Notes: a model not told the origin generated them from the sequence alone. Counted from the stretch's first letter, positions 44,513-53,491 are shown. The stretch: 64,000 bases of DNA from Elusimicrobiales bacterium (GCA_026416895.1 JAOAEH010000029.1:1-64000), one strand, 5' to 3'. Numbers and translations are program-made.

Positions 44513-45505
44513 TTAAAAACAAAGTAAATCCCTTTCATCTACTATTCCCAACAATTTATTATTTTCATCTACTACAGGTATATTGTCAAAACCGAATTTT
44601 TGCATTTTCATTATTATATCTTCAACTTTCATAAATTTTTTTGCTGTAATTGGGTGAAATGTCATTAACTTATTAATCGGCATTTTCAAATCAATATCAT
44701 TCTGAAATAGGGTTCTTCTTAAATCTCCGTCTGTAAAAAAACCTTTTAGAATTAATTCTTTATCTACTATACAAACAGCACCTATTTTAAAAGATGTCAT
44801 CTTTTCTATTGCCTCTGCTAAATTAGAATCTTCATATATAAAAGGGGTTTCAGATAGAGGCCTCATTATTTCTTCTATATTTTTATTTTTAAAACCAAGG
44901 AAACCTATAGGATGATTATAAGAAAAATCTTTTGGAGTTATACCTTTTATTTTTGCTACAGAAAACCCTATAATATCTCCCAAACAAATCATTGCAACAA
45001 CTGAAGAAGATGGAGCAAGTCCCATAAAACATGCTTCTTTTACATACTTTACTTCCAATGGTATCGTTGAGTTCTTAAATATGAATGAATTACTATCTGA
45101 TGTAATAGATATCACTAGGATTTCTCTTTTATTTGCCTCTATTAAAAGCTCAACAAGTTCTTTTGTTTTCCCTGAATAAGAAAAAAGGAATAATATATCA
45201 TCTTTAGATAAAGAACCTATATCTCCATGAAAAGCATCAAGAGGGTCCAAAAAAAATGATGGAATTGATAATGATGAGAATGTAGCAGATACTTTCAAAG
45301 CTACATATCTTGATTTTCCTACCCCACTAAATACTATCTTACCTTTAGCATTAGCAATCAACAAAACTGCTTTGATGAAATTTTCATTTATTGCTTTGTG
45401 TTGCAAAAATATAGCATTTGCTTCGCTGTCTATTACCTGTGCAGCTATATTTATAATTTCATTTCTTGTTATTGAATAAATTTGCTTATTTTTTTCATTT
45501 TCCAT
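44513..45505 (-). CDS. kpsF: KpsF/GutQ-type sugar-phosphate isomerase with CBS pair
   Basis: 330 residues. A SIS domain (about 35-200: KGKIVFSGVGKSRYVALKVS, FFLDPLDAFHGDIGSLSKDD, FSYSGKTKELVELL) and two CBS domains (about 210-330). This is the layout of arabinose-5-phosphate isomerases, which convert ribulose-5-phosphate for Kdo synthesis in lipopolysaccharide. The family motif HPGGALG reads HPIGFLG here. Its position among flagellin glycosylation genes suggests it may instead supply a nonulosonate-like sugar precursor; both are plausible. It overlaps the preceding gene by 37 bases. Confidence 0.85.
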   Translation of the reverse strand: MENEKNKQIYSITRNEIINIAAQVIDSEANAIFLQHKAINENFIKAVLLIANAKGKIVFSGVGKSRYVALKVSATFSSLSIPSFFLDPLDAFHGDIGSLSKDDILFLFSYSGKTKELVELLIEANKREILVISITSDSNSFIFKNSTIPLEVKYVKEACFMGLAPSSSVVAMICLGDIIGFSVAKIKGITPKDFSYNHPIGFLGFKNKNIEEIMRPLSETPFIYEDSNLAEAIEKMTSFKIGAVCIVDKELILKGFFTDGDLRRTLFQNDIDLKMPINKLMTFHPITAKKFMKVEDIIMKMQKFGFDNIPVVDENNKLLGIVDERDLLCF

Positions 45506-45792
45506 ATTTCGCTACATATTAATTTTTTTGAATTTAACACAATATCTAAATTATTCTTATTTTTTTCTATTATATTTTTAAGTAAGTAAATTATTTTTTC
45601 TTTATCTTCCCTATCAAAATATTTATCTTCAAAAAAATCAGCTAAAATATTTATATATTTATTTTTTAATCTTTCTATCCTTAAAATTGAATATAAATGC
45701 TTTTCTTCTATTGCCATCTTTTCAAGACTTAATATTCTTTCCAAATCAGTTAAAAAATCTATTATCGTTTTTTTATAGGCTAATTTAAACAT
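45469..45792 (-). CDS. Small helical FlgN-like protein
   Basis: 107 residues, all helical. The pattern of a long helix with charged heptads (LERILSLEKMAIEEKHLYSI), a second helix with IIYLLKNIIEKNKNNLDIVL, and the NKNNLxIL motif resembles FlgN/FliT-type flagellar chaperones. A bona fide FlgN lies at 54858-55187, so this would be a second chaperone. It overlaps the glycosyltransferase upstream by 13 bases and kpsF by 37. Assignment is by pattern only. Confidence 0.5.
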   Translation of the reverse strand: MFKLAYKKTIIDFLTDLERILSLEKMAIEEKHLYSILRIERLKNKYINILADFFEDKYFDREDKEKIIYLLKNIIEKNKNNLDIVLNSKKLICSEIWKMKKISKFIQ

Positions 45793-46901
45793 ATATTTAT
45801 TATCTCTTTTACTCTATTAACATAAGTATTTCTTACATTTTTTTCTAATATTTTTTTTTGTGCATCTTCTCTTAATTTTGAATTATTTATCCAGTATCTT
45901 ATCTTAAAAATTAGCTCGTCAGCATTAGAAAAAGAATCAATCTCTCTGCCTTTTTCAAAAAAACTGAAACATCCTCTTCTCTCTTCATTTACTATAGAAA
46001 AAGCTCCACATGCAGAAGATTCAAATAATCTTGGATTTGGAGAAATACCTTCAACACGATTCACATTACTACCTAAACTGCTAGAAGAATATGACATTCT
46101 ATGATGATTTAAAACAATTTTAGCATTACTGTAATATTTTGAAGCAATATTAGGAGGGACAAATTTATGTTCAACTAATTTTCTAAGCGAACTATCTTTA
46201 TTAAATTCCCAATTTCCTACTATCCTTATTTTTAAATCTTTAATATAAGGATAAATTTTTTCTAACACATTAACTCTTTCAGGGAAAGCACTTCCAATTA
46301 TACATATATCACTTTCATATCTATCATCTTTTTGAGGATAAAATATTTCGTCATCATAACCAGGAGGTAAATAATATACTTTATTATTTTTCCTTAAATG
46401 TATAGGTACTGCATTTTTTTCTATTGTAAAAACGTAATCATAATAATGTGAATACTTTTTTGACTGATCTATCTCATGAGGATCATCTAATAACCAAACA
46501 GCAGTTTTTATTCCATTAAATTTTAATTTCTTTATGAATAATATAGGAATATTAGCTCCATGAATAAAAAGTACTAGTTTTAGTTTATTTTGATTTATTT
46601 TAGAAAAAATATTTTCAAAAATATGATATGTAGTATATTTTCGATTGAACTTTACATAAAGGAATTTTTCCGATAATTTTTTTTCCTCTTCAAATTTTTC
46701 AGCATCATCTATTGGTTTAAAACTTAATATCTCTATGCCATTCCTTATGAAAGCATTCTCAACTGATTTTGCTATATCCCAACTAGACCATCTTATAAGA
46801 GGATATATCTTAGATAATGCAAAATCTTCTGATTCAAAACATAATTTTGAGTCAACATTAACATTCCATAAATAAAACGGATATATCAAACCTATTTTCA
46901 T
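45780..46901 (-). CDS. CgeB-like GT-B glycosyltransferase
   Basis: 373 residues. Motifs of the CgeB/DUF3880 family are visible: GIKTAVWLLDDPHEIDQS, VYYLPPGYDDEIFYPQ, ICIIGSAFPERV, and the C-terminal NPRLFESSACGAFSIVNEERRG sugar-nucleotide-binding region. It has no membrane segment. It lies four bases after the MAF-like gene and is likely part of flagellin glycosylation. Confidence 0.85.
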   Translation of the reverse strand: MKIGLIYPFYLWNVNVDSKLCFESEDFALSKIYPLIRWSSWDIAKSVENAFIRNGIEILSFKPIDDAEKFEEEKKLSEKFLYVKFNRKYTTYHIFENIFSKINQNKLKLVLFIHGANIPILFIKKLKFNGIKTAVWLLDDPHEIDQSKKYSHYYDYVFTIEKNAVPIHLRKNNKVYYLPPGYDDEIFYPQKDDRYESDICIIGSAFPERVNVLEKIYPYIKDLKIRIVGNWEFNKDSSLRKLVEHKFVPPNIASKYYSNAKIVLNHHRMSYSSSSLGSNVNRVEGISPNPRLFESSACGAFSIVNEERRGCFSFFEKGREIDSFSNADELIFKIRYWINNSKLREDAQKKILEKNVRNTYVNRVKEIINICLN

Positions 46902-46904
46902 AGT

Positions 46905-48701
46905 TTAAAAAAAGTAACTATCAACTTTTGTTAACATTTTCTCATTTGTTTTCTTATAAATTATATTTTTCTTTATTTTTAAAAGAAAATTTCTAAGTTC
47001 ATAAGAATGTTTAAATAACTTATCGAATAAGAGTCTTTCTTTCAACATTTCTGTAAGTATTTCATGATTATAATTTTTAAATTCTTCATCTATTTTTAAA
47101 TAATTTATAAAATAATCTAAATCAAAATACAATATATTAGAAATTTCTGGATCCTCATTTATCCATTCATAAATATTTTTAATTTCAGAGATTTTATTAA
47201 TTTTTTTAGAATCTTTTTCAGCTATACCATCTATAACTATATTTAATAGTTTTTTAGCCTTTAAAGATAAATATATAACTCTAGATAACCTAGGAATAAA
47301 AAAACTAAGTTCATTTAAAAAAGATTCATAATCAAAAAAAGATTCTTTTAATGAAAGTTGTTCTATTGTTTTAGACGGATAAAAATAATATTTACAGTAA
47401 TACTCAACAAAATCAAAAAAAGGTAAATTTTTGGCATTTTTAATAATTGCACCACCTTCAGTTGAGTTAAATATTGTAATGTTTTTATAACTTTCTATTA
47501 TTCTTTCAAAATCTTTCAATATAGTAAAAAGTGAACTAGAAGTTTTTACTTTTCCACCATAATATCCATCTACATCTACAAGATTAGTAAAATCTTTTAT
47601 AACTTCATTAGTAGCAACTCCTTCACAATGAGTTTGATTATTAATATAAGATAGATCTTGACCTATAAGAGTTATAGGATTACATCCCATCCTTACACAA
47701 AGATGTAAAGCAGCATGAGAAGTTGAACCACCTAAAGGTAATTCTCCTTTAAATAAAGTAAATTTAGATATAAACTCTGATAGAGGATGTGTGTTAAAAA
47801 CTCTAAAATATTTCCCTCCAAATTTATAATGATGTTTAACACAATTAGGATATACTTGAAAATCAAACACAAATACTAATTGAGAAGTATCAATTCCTTC
47901 AAAATGTTTATAATTTTTAGAAGTAAAATCTATAGAAACAACAATATCAGGTCTAATTTTCTCATCTAATAAAACTCTTAAAGCAGTATCAACACATACA
48001 ATCACAGCCTTATCTTTTGCTTTTTTTAAAATAGGCAGTTGTTTTTTCAAAGAAGGGCCTGCAGAAGTAATTATAGCTGGTTTATCTTTAAAAACTCCAA
48101 AAAGATTCGAAACATCACTGGACTCAACAAGATATTGAAAGTTTTCTGTTATATTTTTTGTTATATTTGCTGCTATCATCTTTCTTGTTTCATAAATACA
48201 TTTTTCTACTTCTATAACCTTTTCAATTTCCTCTTTAACTTTTAAGATGAAATTTGAAAAAAATATCTTGTAAGCTGGGTTTTCTATTATAACTGGGTTA
48301 GAAAATAATATTTCTTTTCTAAAAGATTCAAAATACTTTTTAAAATCATCTAAATTTTCCAAAGAATATATTTTGGAGACATTTTTTTCTAAAATTTCTT
48401 CTAAGTTTCTTATTTTAACAATTTTATTTAATATTCCAATATCTGGTTCAAATATTATCAAATCACTGTCTGGTTTTTTGATTTTAACTATTTCTTCAAA
48501 TTCATATCCTGCACCAAATCCTATAAGTAATATTAACTTTGATGATGAAATTGGATAATTTGATATTATATCTTTTGCTTTTAAGTATGGTTCCTTAAAT
48601 GAGTTTAATGATATTTTTCTTACTCCATCTGATAATTTAAAAACCTTTACTTGTTTTTCTTCTAAAATTTCTAAAAAAATATTTTTAGTTAATAATTCCA
48701 T
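46905..48701 (-). CDS. Motility accessory factor (MAF-like, DUF115) flagellin-modification protein
   Basis: 598 residues. The central domain (about 200-380) matches the 6-hydroxymethylpterin pyrophosphokinase MptE-like/MAF family: PAIITSAGPSLKKQLPILKK, VCVDTALRVLLDEKIRPDIV, LPLGGSTSHAALHLCVRMGC and ITLIGQDLSYINNQTHCEG. MAF proteins transfer pseudaminic- or legionaminic-type sugars to flagellin in Campylobacter and others. The N-terminal part (1-190) is a Rossmann-like region (LILLIGFGAGYEF) and the C-terminal 200 residues are helical. It lies downstream of fliS, close to the flagellin gene. Confidence 0.9.
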   Translation of the reverse strand: MELLTKNIFLEILEEKQVKVFKLSDGVRKISLNSFKEPYLKAKDIISNYPISSSKLILLIGFGAGYEFEEIVKIKKPDSDLIIFEPDIGILNKIVKIRNLEEILEKNVSKIYSLENLDDFKKYFESFRKEILFSNPVIIENPAYKIFFSNFILKVKEEIEKVIEVEKCIYETRKMIAANITKNITENFQYLVESSDVSNLFGVFKDKPAIITSAGPSLKKQLPILKKAKDKAVIVCVDTALRVLLDEKIRPDIVVSIDFTSKNYKHFEGIDTSQLVFVFDFQVYPNCVKHHYKFGGKYFRVFNTHPLSEFISKFTLFKGELPLGGSTSHAALHLCVRMGCNPITLIGQDLSYINNQTHCEGVATNEVIKDFTNLVDVDGYYGGKVKTSSSLFTILKDFERIIESYKNITIFNSTEGGAIIKNAKNLPFFDFVEYYCKYYFYPSKTIEQLSLKESFFDYESFLNELSFFIPRLSRVIYLSLKAKKLLNIVIDGIAEKDSKKINKISEIKNIYEWINEDPEISNILYFDLDYFINYLKIDEEFKNYNHEILTEMLKERLLFDKLFKHSYELRNFLLKIKKNIIYKKTNEKMLTKVDSYFF

Positions 48702-49131
48702 TATTTTCTTTTTTTAAATTAAAAAGTTTTTTTAATAGTTTAATTTGATTATCAATCCCGTTAGGAAAATCTTCTTTTATAATCTCGCAAGCTTTAATTA
48801 TATCTTGTTGAGATGATGCTTCCTTTAATTCAATTAATTTTGAGAGCCATTCTTTTTCAATATCTTTAACTTTTTTTTCATCTATTGTTATTCTAGACAA
48901 ATCTAATTCACAAGAAAGTTTTTTTTCAATTAGATCAATTAATTGACTTAGATATAAAAGAGTCTTAAATATAGAATCTATTATTAAACGAGCTTCTTCA
49001 AATTTAGAATTATTAACCGAGTTATTTAGAGAAACTATTAGACTTTTTATAATTGGAGAAGTACTTTCTATATCATTTATAGCATCCTGAATTGCATCAT
49101 AATCTACAAAATCACTCTTTATTTGAGACAT
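48685..49131 (-). CDS. Hypothetical helical protein after fliS
   Basis: 148 residues, predicted helical throughout, acidic, with no recognised family. Segments such as LIVSLNNSVNNSKFEEARLI and LLYLSQLIDLIEKKLSCELD form amphipathic helices reminiscent of FliT-like or FliS-cochaperone proteins. GGAGG lies eight bases before the ATG and the gene overlaps fliS by 20 bases, so it is a real gene in the filament-assembly unit. Role unknown. Confidence 0.65.
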   Translation of the reverse strand: MSQIKSDFVDYDAIQDAINDIESTSPIIKSLIVSLNNSVNNSKFEEARLIIDSIFKTLLYLSQLIDLIEKKLSCELDLSRITIDEKKVKDIEKEWLSKLIELKEASSQQDIIKACEIIKEDFPNGIDNQIKLLKKLFNLKKENNGIIN

Positions 49132-49516
49132 TTTCTTGACCTCCTATTTTTTGTTTTGAAATTTCTTCCCAAGATTTTTTCAAATCCATCATATGCTTTA
49201 AAACTTCTTCTATGTGATTTACATTTCTTTCTAAATTTGCGGAAATTAACTTTTTTATAAAATACGAATATAAATTAGATAATCTATGAGATATTTCACC
49301 TGCCTCCATATTTAAAGACATTTTTAATTCCGTTATAATATTTTGTGCTCTTATGTTCGCTATAGTAGCATCAGTAAATTTCTTAGCTTCCATAAGATTT
49401 TTTGCTAAATTTAAAAAAGTAATAGCACCTTCATATGCCAACACAACTCTTTCAAGTGGAGTTGCTGTTTCTATTTGATTTTTTAAATATATTTGAGATA
49501 CATGAGTAGTTTTCAT
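49112..49516 (-). CDS. fliS: Flagellin chaperone FliS
   Basis: FliS binds the disordered C terminus of flagellin and delivers it to FlhA. 134 residues with the family start (YLKNQIETATPLERVVLAYE, GAITFLNLAKNLM) and LSNLYSYFIKKLISANLERN. Located between fliD and a helical unknown. An extended C-terminal tail of about 15 residues overlaps the next gene. Confidence 0.95.
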   Translation of the reverse strand: MKTTHVSQIYLKNQIETATPLERVVLAYEGAITFLNLAKNLMEAKKFTDATIANIRAQNIITELKMSLNMEAGEISHRLSNLYSYFIKKLISANLERNVNHIEEVLKHMMDLKKSWEEISKQKIGGQENVSNKE

Positions 49517-49547
49517 AACTTCTCCTTATTTATATATCCGAATTTTT

Positions 49548-50966
49548 CTAAAAAAGTTTAGTACTAAATACGTTTGATAATATTGAAATTAATTTAGAAC
49601 CTTCTTCCTTAAGAGAGGAAGCTCTATTTGACAAAGTAGAATAAAGAGCTTGATAATATGAAATTTTTTGATTTATTAATTTTTGTGAATTCGAAATTTT
49701 CTTATTAAAATTTTCTATTGATTTTTGAGTAGTTGTTAAATAGGATTCTAATAGTCCTTTATTAGAAAGAGAATCGTTTAAAAAAGTGTATAGTTTAGTG
49801 AAAATACCATTATTGGAAACTAACAATTCTTTTAATTCTAACTTATTATTTTTTAAAAAACTAATAAATTTTTCTTCATTAAACTCTATATTAAAATTTT
49901 CTTCTTTTGAATAATTCTTTGAATCACAATATTTAAAACCCAAATCAACTAATGAAAAATTCCCAATTTTATTAGAAATTATTTCTTTTAATTTCATTCT
50001 CATAATTTTAAATGAAGGATCAGAATATAAAACACCTTTTGAGTTATTTGTTTGGTTTTTTTCCTCATATATATATTTTCCTATCGCAGTTTGAAGTTTA
50101 TTATAACTTGTTACAAATTCCTTTAATTTTGCAACTAATTCATTACTATCCTCAAAAACTTTTATATTTACTTTTCCAGTTTTTTTGATATCAAAAGTTA
50201 TTCCTTCTATAATATCTTCCACAATATTTTTTTCTCTTACAACTTCAACTCCATAAATTCTTAATAATAAATTTTCAGGTTCCTGTAAATTTTTCATTAT
50301 GTTTAGATTAGAATCAGTTATTCCTAAAGCAGAAAGTAAAGAAGAATCTCCTTCAAATCTTATTCTGTTATTTATTCCAGTTTTTTTAGATTCTATGATA
50401 AGAACATAGGTATTATTTCCTTTGTTTATTATTGAAGAAGTTAGATATTTTGATATTTTTTCATCTGTGTTTATTATTTTGTTTATCTTTTGTAATATTT
50501 CGTAATCAGAATTATTTTCATTTAATTCTACTGATAAATTTAAAAGAGTGTCATTTATTCTTACTGAAAAATTTTTCACTCCACTTCCAATTGATGAAAC
50601 AATAATATTTGACGAGTCTGTAAAATCTGACGAAGATATTATATGTTTATTTGCAAGAGATAATACTTCAATTTCAAATTCGCTTTCAACAGCTTTTGAT
50701 GTTACTTTAGCCTCCAAAACATCATTTCTTGACAACAAAACCTTTTTAGATTCAAATATATCAAAGTTGTAAACAAATTGACTGATTATAGATTTTAAAG
50801 AAGAAGTTAAATTTTTTATGTTATTTATTACATTAATTTTTGAATCTAACTCCTTTTTTTTATTCTCTAAATTTTCTATTAACTTTTTATCATTTTTAAT
50901 TGCTATATTTACTAAATTAGATATTTTAGAAGATTGATTTGTTATGTTGTCTATTGAAATTGCCAT
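49548..50966 (-). CDS. fliD: Filament cap protein FliD
   Basis: 472 residues. The N-terminal helical region with coiled coil (KKLIENLENKKKELDSKINV) and VEIEV-type strands (FEIEVLSLANKHIISSSDFT), a central domain with LGITDSNLNIMKNLQEPENL, and the C-terminal coiled coil (SIENFNKKISNSQKLINQKI) match FliD. The usual start 'GLxSGLD' is replaced by SIDNITNQSSKI. Length is normal. No ribosome site is seen before the ATG; the flagellin hairpin lies 11 bases upstream. Confidence 0.92.
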   Translation of the reverse strand: MAISIDNITNQSSKISNLVNIAIKNDKKLIENLENKKKELDSKINVINNIKNLTSSLKSIISQFVYNFDIFESKKVLLSRNDVLEAKVTSKAVESEFEIEVLSLANKHIISSSDFTDSSNIIVSSIGSGVKNFSVRINDTLLNLSVELNENNSDYEILQKINKIINTDEKISKYLTSSIINKGNNTYVLIIESKKTGINNRIRFEGDSSLLSALGITDSNLNIMKNLQEPENLLLRIYGVEVVREKNIVEDIIEGITFDIKKTGKVNIKVFEDSNELVAKLKEFVTSYNKLQTAIGKYIYEEKNQTNNSKGVLYSDPSFKIMRMKLKEIISNKIGNFSLVDLGFKYCDSKNYSKEENFNIEFNEEKFISFLKNNKLELKELLVSNNGIFTKLYTFLNDSLSNKGLLESYLTTTQKSIENFNKKISNSQKLINQKISYYQALYSTLSNRASSLKEEGSKLISILSNVFSTKLF

Positions 50967-50977
50967 ATATCTAAGTT

Positions 50978-51006
50978 ATTGGGAGGGCACATAGCGCCCT
51001 CCCAAT
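50978..51006 (-). terminator. Strong hairpin after the flagellin gene
   Basis: A perfect 11-bp stem (ATTGGGAGGGC at 50978-50988 with GCCCTCCCAAT at 50996-51006) around a 7-base loop. For flagellin transcripts no T-run follows (AACTTAGAT), so termination would be partial; the T-rich flank is on the other side. It probably stabilises the flagellin mRNA 3' end and lowers fliD expression. Confidence 0.65.
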
Positions 51007-51013
51007 TTTGTTT

Positions 51014-51847
51014 TTATCTTGGTAGAAGCTGTAACAACGATTGAGGTGCCATGTTTGCTTGAGAAAGCATTGCAAGTGTTGCAGATTGTAATATCTGATA
51101 CTTAACTAGATTTACCTCTTCCTGAGCAAGATCAGCATCAAGATATAAAGATCTTGCAGATTGAGTATTCAAAATATCTATACTTAAGCTTTCAAGTTTT
51201 TGAGACAATCTTGACATTCTAGCACCTATATTCTCTCTTCTTATCGTAAGAGCTGACAATGCTTTAGTTATTGCACTTAATGCTGCCGAAGCTGCACTTC
51301 TTGTAGTTGCCGATATATTATGTAAACCAAGAGAGCTAAGTCCAACTCCACTTATAACAGCGGTAAGAACATCTTTTCCAGTTTCACCCACTTGTATAAC
51401 AAAATTAATTGATGCTGCACTTAGAAGTTTTACACCATTGAATTTTGTAGTTGTAGCTATATCCTTTATTTCTGAAAGATATTGTTGGAGTTTTGTATTT
51501 ATTACATCCCTCTCAGTTGAACCAATAGTGCTTGACATTGCTCTCTGCAAATCAGCTGCTACATCAAGCAATAGGTCTTGAACTCTTCCCTGCTGAGATT
51601 CTGCTACTTGAAGCATTGAATAGGCTTCTCGTATGTTATTTTGAGCTGCCTGCTCAAATGCAATTTTTATAGTTTGTTTTTTCCCTAAAGCAAAAGCAGC
51701 TGGATCATCAGCTGCTCTATTTACTTTTTGTCCAGTTGTTATTCTTTCCATTGTGACGCTAAGCTTCTGATTAATAGAATTTAGCGTCAAGAGTGTTGAC
51801 ATTGAATTTATGTTTGTTGCTATTCTTCCTAATTCTCCTGTTGGCAT
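51014..51847 (-). CDS. fliC: Flagellin
   Basis: 277-residue filament protein. The N-terminal D0/D1 part (IATNINSMSTLLTLNSINQK, ERITTGQKVNRAADDPAAFA) and C-terminal part (RMSRLSQKLESLSIDILNTQ, ANMAPQSLLQLLPR) are well conserved; the variable D2/D3 region is nearly absent (KLLSAASINFVIQVGETGKD), giving a minimal flagellin. Start ATG 51847 follows AAGGAGG by five bases; a longer frame to 51907 covers the untranslated leader. The base composition is visibly less AT-rich and codons more regular than in neighbours, as expected for high expression. Only one flagellin gene is in the window. Confidence 0.96.
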   Translation of the reverse strand: MPTGELGRIATNINSMSTLLTLNSINQKLSVTMERITTGQKVNRAADDPAAFALGKKQTIKIAFEQAAQNNIREAYSMLQVAESQQGRVQDLLLDVAADLQRAMSSTIGSTERDVINTKLQQYLSEIKDIATTTKFNGVKLLSAASINFVIQVGETGKDVLTAVISGVGLSSLGLHNISATTRSAASAALSAITKALSALTIRRENIGARMSRLSQKLESLSIDILNTQSARSLYLDADLAQEEVNLVKYQILQSATLAMLSQANMAPQSLLQLLPR

Positions 51848-51850
51848 ATA

Positions 51851-51891
51851 ATCCTCCTTGATTATTATTTCAAAGGACTTCCCTGTCCTTT
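51851..51891 (-). promoter_or_regulatory. Flagellin mRNA leader with two CsrA-type sites
   Basis: On the transcribed strand a hairpin AAAGGAC-AGGGAA-GTCCTTT (51872-51891) displays GGA in its loop. It contains ACAGGGAAGT (51877-51886), an exact match to the CsrA consensus ACANGGANGU. A second GGA lies in the Shine-Dalgarno AAGGAGGAT (51851-51859). This two-site arrangement is that of the hag leader in Bacillus, where CsrA blocks flagellin translation and FliW relieves it. Both regulator genes are immediately upstream. Confidence 0.82.
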
Positions 51892-51919
51892 CATCTTTAT
51901 ATATCAATATAAATTTAAA

Positions 51920-52153
51920 TTATTTAAAATATTTGAGCTCTTTTTGAATGTCATTTAGAATTAAAGGATTAGTTTGAGATGAATATTTATTAATTTTTGA
52001 TAAATCTTCAATTAACTCTTTTCTAACTATCTTTATTGTTTTTGGTGCATTTATTCCTAATTTAACCTTATTTTTGTCTAAATCAATTATAGTTAATTCT
52101 ATATTATCAAGTATTATTAGTTTTTCTCCTCTTTTTCTTGTAAGCACCAACAT
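51920..52153 (-). CDS. csrA: Carbon storage regulator CsrA
   Basis: CsrA binds GGA-containing hairpins in mRNA. 77 residues: MLVLTRKRGEKLIILDNIEL, DLDKNKVKLGINAPKTIKIV and RKELIEDLSK include the RNA-binding first strand and the Arg/Lys of the family. The C-terminal extension (about 15 residues) is the kind used for FliW contact. One base separates it from fliW and it lies 72 bases before the flagellin start. Confidence 0.97.
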   Translation of the reverse strand: MLVLTRKRGEKLIILDNIELTIIDLDKNKVKLGINAPKTIKIVRKELIEDLSKINKYSSQTNPLILNDIQKELKYFK

Positions 52154-52154
52154 A

Positions 52155-52589
52155 TTATACTTTCAATATATTTGTTTTTAATTTTTCTAACACATTTACC
52201 GTTAGATTTTGATTTAAATCGTTTACAACAACCTGCATACCTATAGAATTTTCATTATCAATTAAAAAAGGAGCTCCTATACTTGCAAAAATTTTTCTGT
52301 CTTTTAAGTATGTAGATATAAAAACCGAATACCTTTCAGGATTTATTTTAAATTGAATCAAATTATTTTTTAATATTGTTTCATATTCAGGCATAAACCA
52401 AAATGGCTGTGTGATTAACAAGGAAACATCAGAGTTTGTAATACTTTGCAACCAAGAAAAATTTTCATGACCAAAGTTTAAAATTACAAATTTTTTTTCT
52501 TCTTCAAACCCATAAATACCTAAAGGGAAATAGATAATCTTTTTTTCATCAAATTCTACATCACCAAATTTGGATGTTTTTAATATCAT
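52155..52589 (-). CDS. fliW: Flagellar assembly factor FliW
   Basis: FliW binds either flagellin or CsrA and thus links flagellin level to its translation. The 144-residue protein has the typical beta barrel: FGDVEFDEKKIIYFPLGIYG, FVILNFGHENFSWLQSI, LLITQPFWFMPEYE and a hydrophobic end. It overlaps flgL by four bases and precedes csrA. Confidence 0.95.
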   Translation of the reverse strand: MILKTSKFGDVEFDEKKIIYFPLGIYGFEEEKKFVILNFGHENFSWLQSITNSDVSLLITQPFWFMPEYETILKNNLIQFKINPERYSVFISTYLKDRKIFASIGAPFLIDNENSIGMQVVVNDLNQNLTVNVLEKLKTNILKV

Positions 52590-53491
52590 AAATAATTAGA
52601 TATATTGTTGTTTTGCATGTTTTCAATTAATCTCATAATAATTTCGTATCTATTTTTGATGGATGTGTATTTTACTATTTCTTGTGAATAATCTATATCC
52701 TCAATATCTGATATAGAACTCTGTGTATTTAGAATTTCTTTTTTTATTAATTCTATCTTTAAGTTTAAATTATTTATTCTAGAACCATTATTTACTATTA
52801 TTTTATTTAGATGATTAAAATATTCATTTAGTTTGTCTTGATAAACACTTATATCATAGCCTCTCATTAAATCTTCTCTTAAATTTATCAAAATATCAAA
52901 TATATTTCCATAGTTATAGTTAACAATCTCATTACCTGTAAAGCCAAAAATTTCATATTCATTATCAGAAATGTGTATTTTATTCTTTAAATTATTACCT
53001 TTATATTCAACTGATACTATTTTTTGTGAACCATCTGATTGAGTTTCTGTAACTATTTCAAAAGGTTTTTTTAATCCATCTGTACCACTAAATATATAAG
53101 AAGTTGAGTCTCTTCTATTTAATGTAAAAACAATATTTTTTATTGTCAAATTTATCTCTTCAACTAAATTATTTTTTATTTCTGAAGAATTAGAAGCACC
53201 AGATCTAGATATTTTTTCCTTTATATTAGCTATTTCATTATAAATAGAGTCTATACATGAGTCGTAAAGTTCGTATCTAGAGATAATATATTCTATGTTT
53301 TTTATAAATTGATTTAATGATTTTTCATTTAGTTTATAATCACAAATAATTTGTGTTTCTGATGGAGAATCCGAAGGAGTCTGAAGTTTTTTGCCAGAAG
53401 ATAACTTATTAGAAGATATATATAAATCCCTCATTGTATTATTTAAAGAATTTAAGAAACTTCTAGTTAATATACTTTCAGTTATTCTCAC
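52586..53491 (-). CDS. flgL: Hook-filament junction protein FlgL
   Basis: FlgL (HAP3) connects the hook to the filament. 301 residues, starting at GTG 53491, which overlaps the flgK stop (GTGA). The N-terminal flagellin-like part reads SFLNSLNNTMRDLYISSNKL, SSGKKLQTPSDSPSETQI; the C-terminal coil reads INNLNLKIELIKKEILNTQS. A middle part includes RRDSTSYIFSGTDGLKKPFE, a family hallmark. Confidence 0.93.
   Translation of the reverse strand: MRITESILTRSFLNSLNNTMRDLYISSNKLSSGKKLQTPSDSPSETQIICDYKLNEKSLNQFIKNIEYIISRYELYDSCIDSIYNEIANIKEKISRSGASNSSEIKNNLVEEINLTIKNIVFTLNRRDSTSYIFSGTDGLKKPFEIVTETQSDGSQKIVSVEYKGNNLKNKIHISDNEYEIFGFTGNEIVNYNYGNIFDILINLREDLMRGYDISVYQDKLNEYFNHLNKIIVNNGSRINNLNLKIELIKKEILNTQSSISDIEDIDYSQEIVKYTSIKNRYEIIMRLIENMQNNNISNYL

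Noticed and set aside
51892..51922. TAAATAAT-N10-ATTGATAT as a separate flagellin promoter of FliA type
   Set aside because: Both boxes and the spacing deviate from the pattern seen at flgM, so I only consider the upstream flgM promoter supported.
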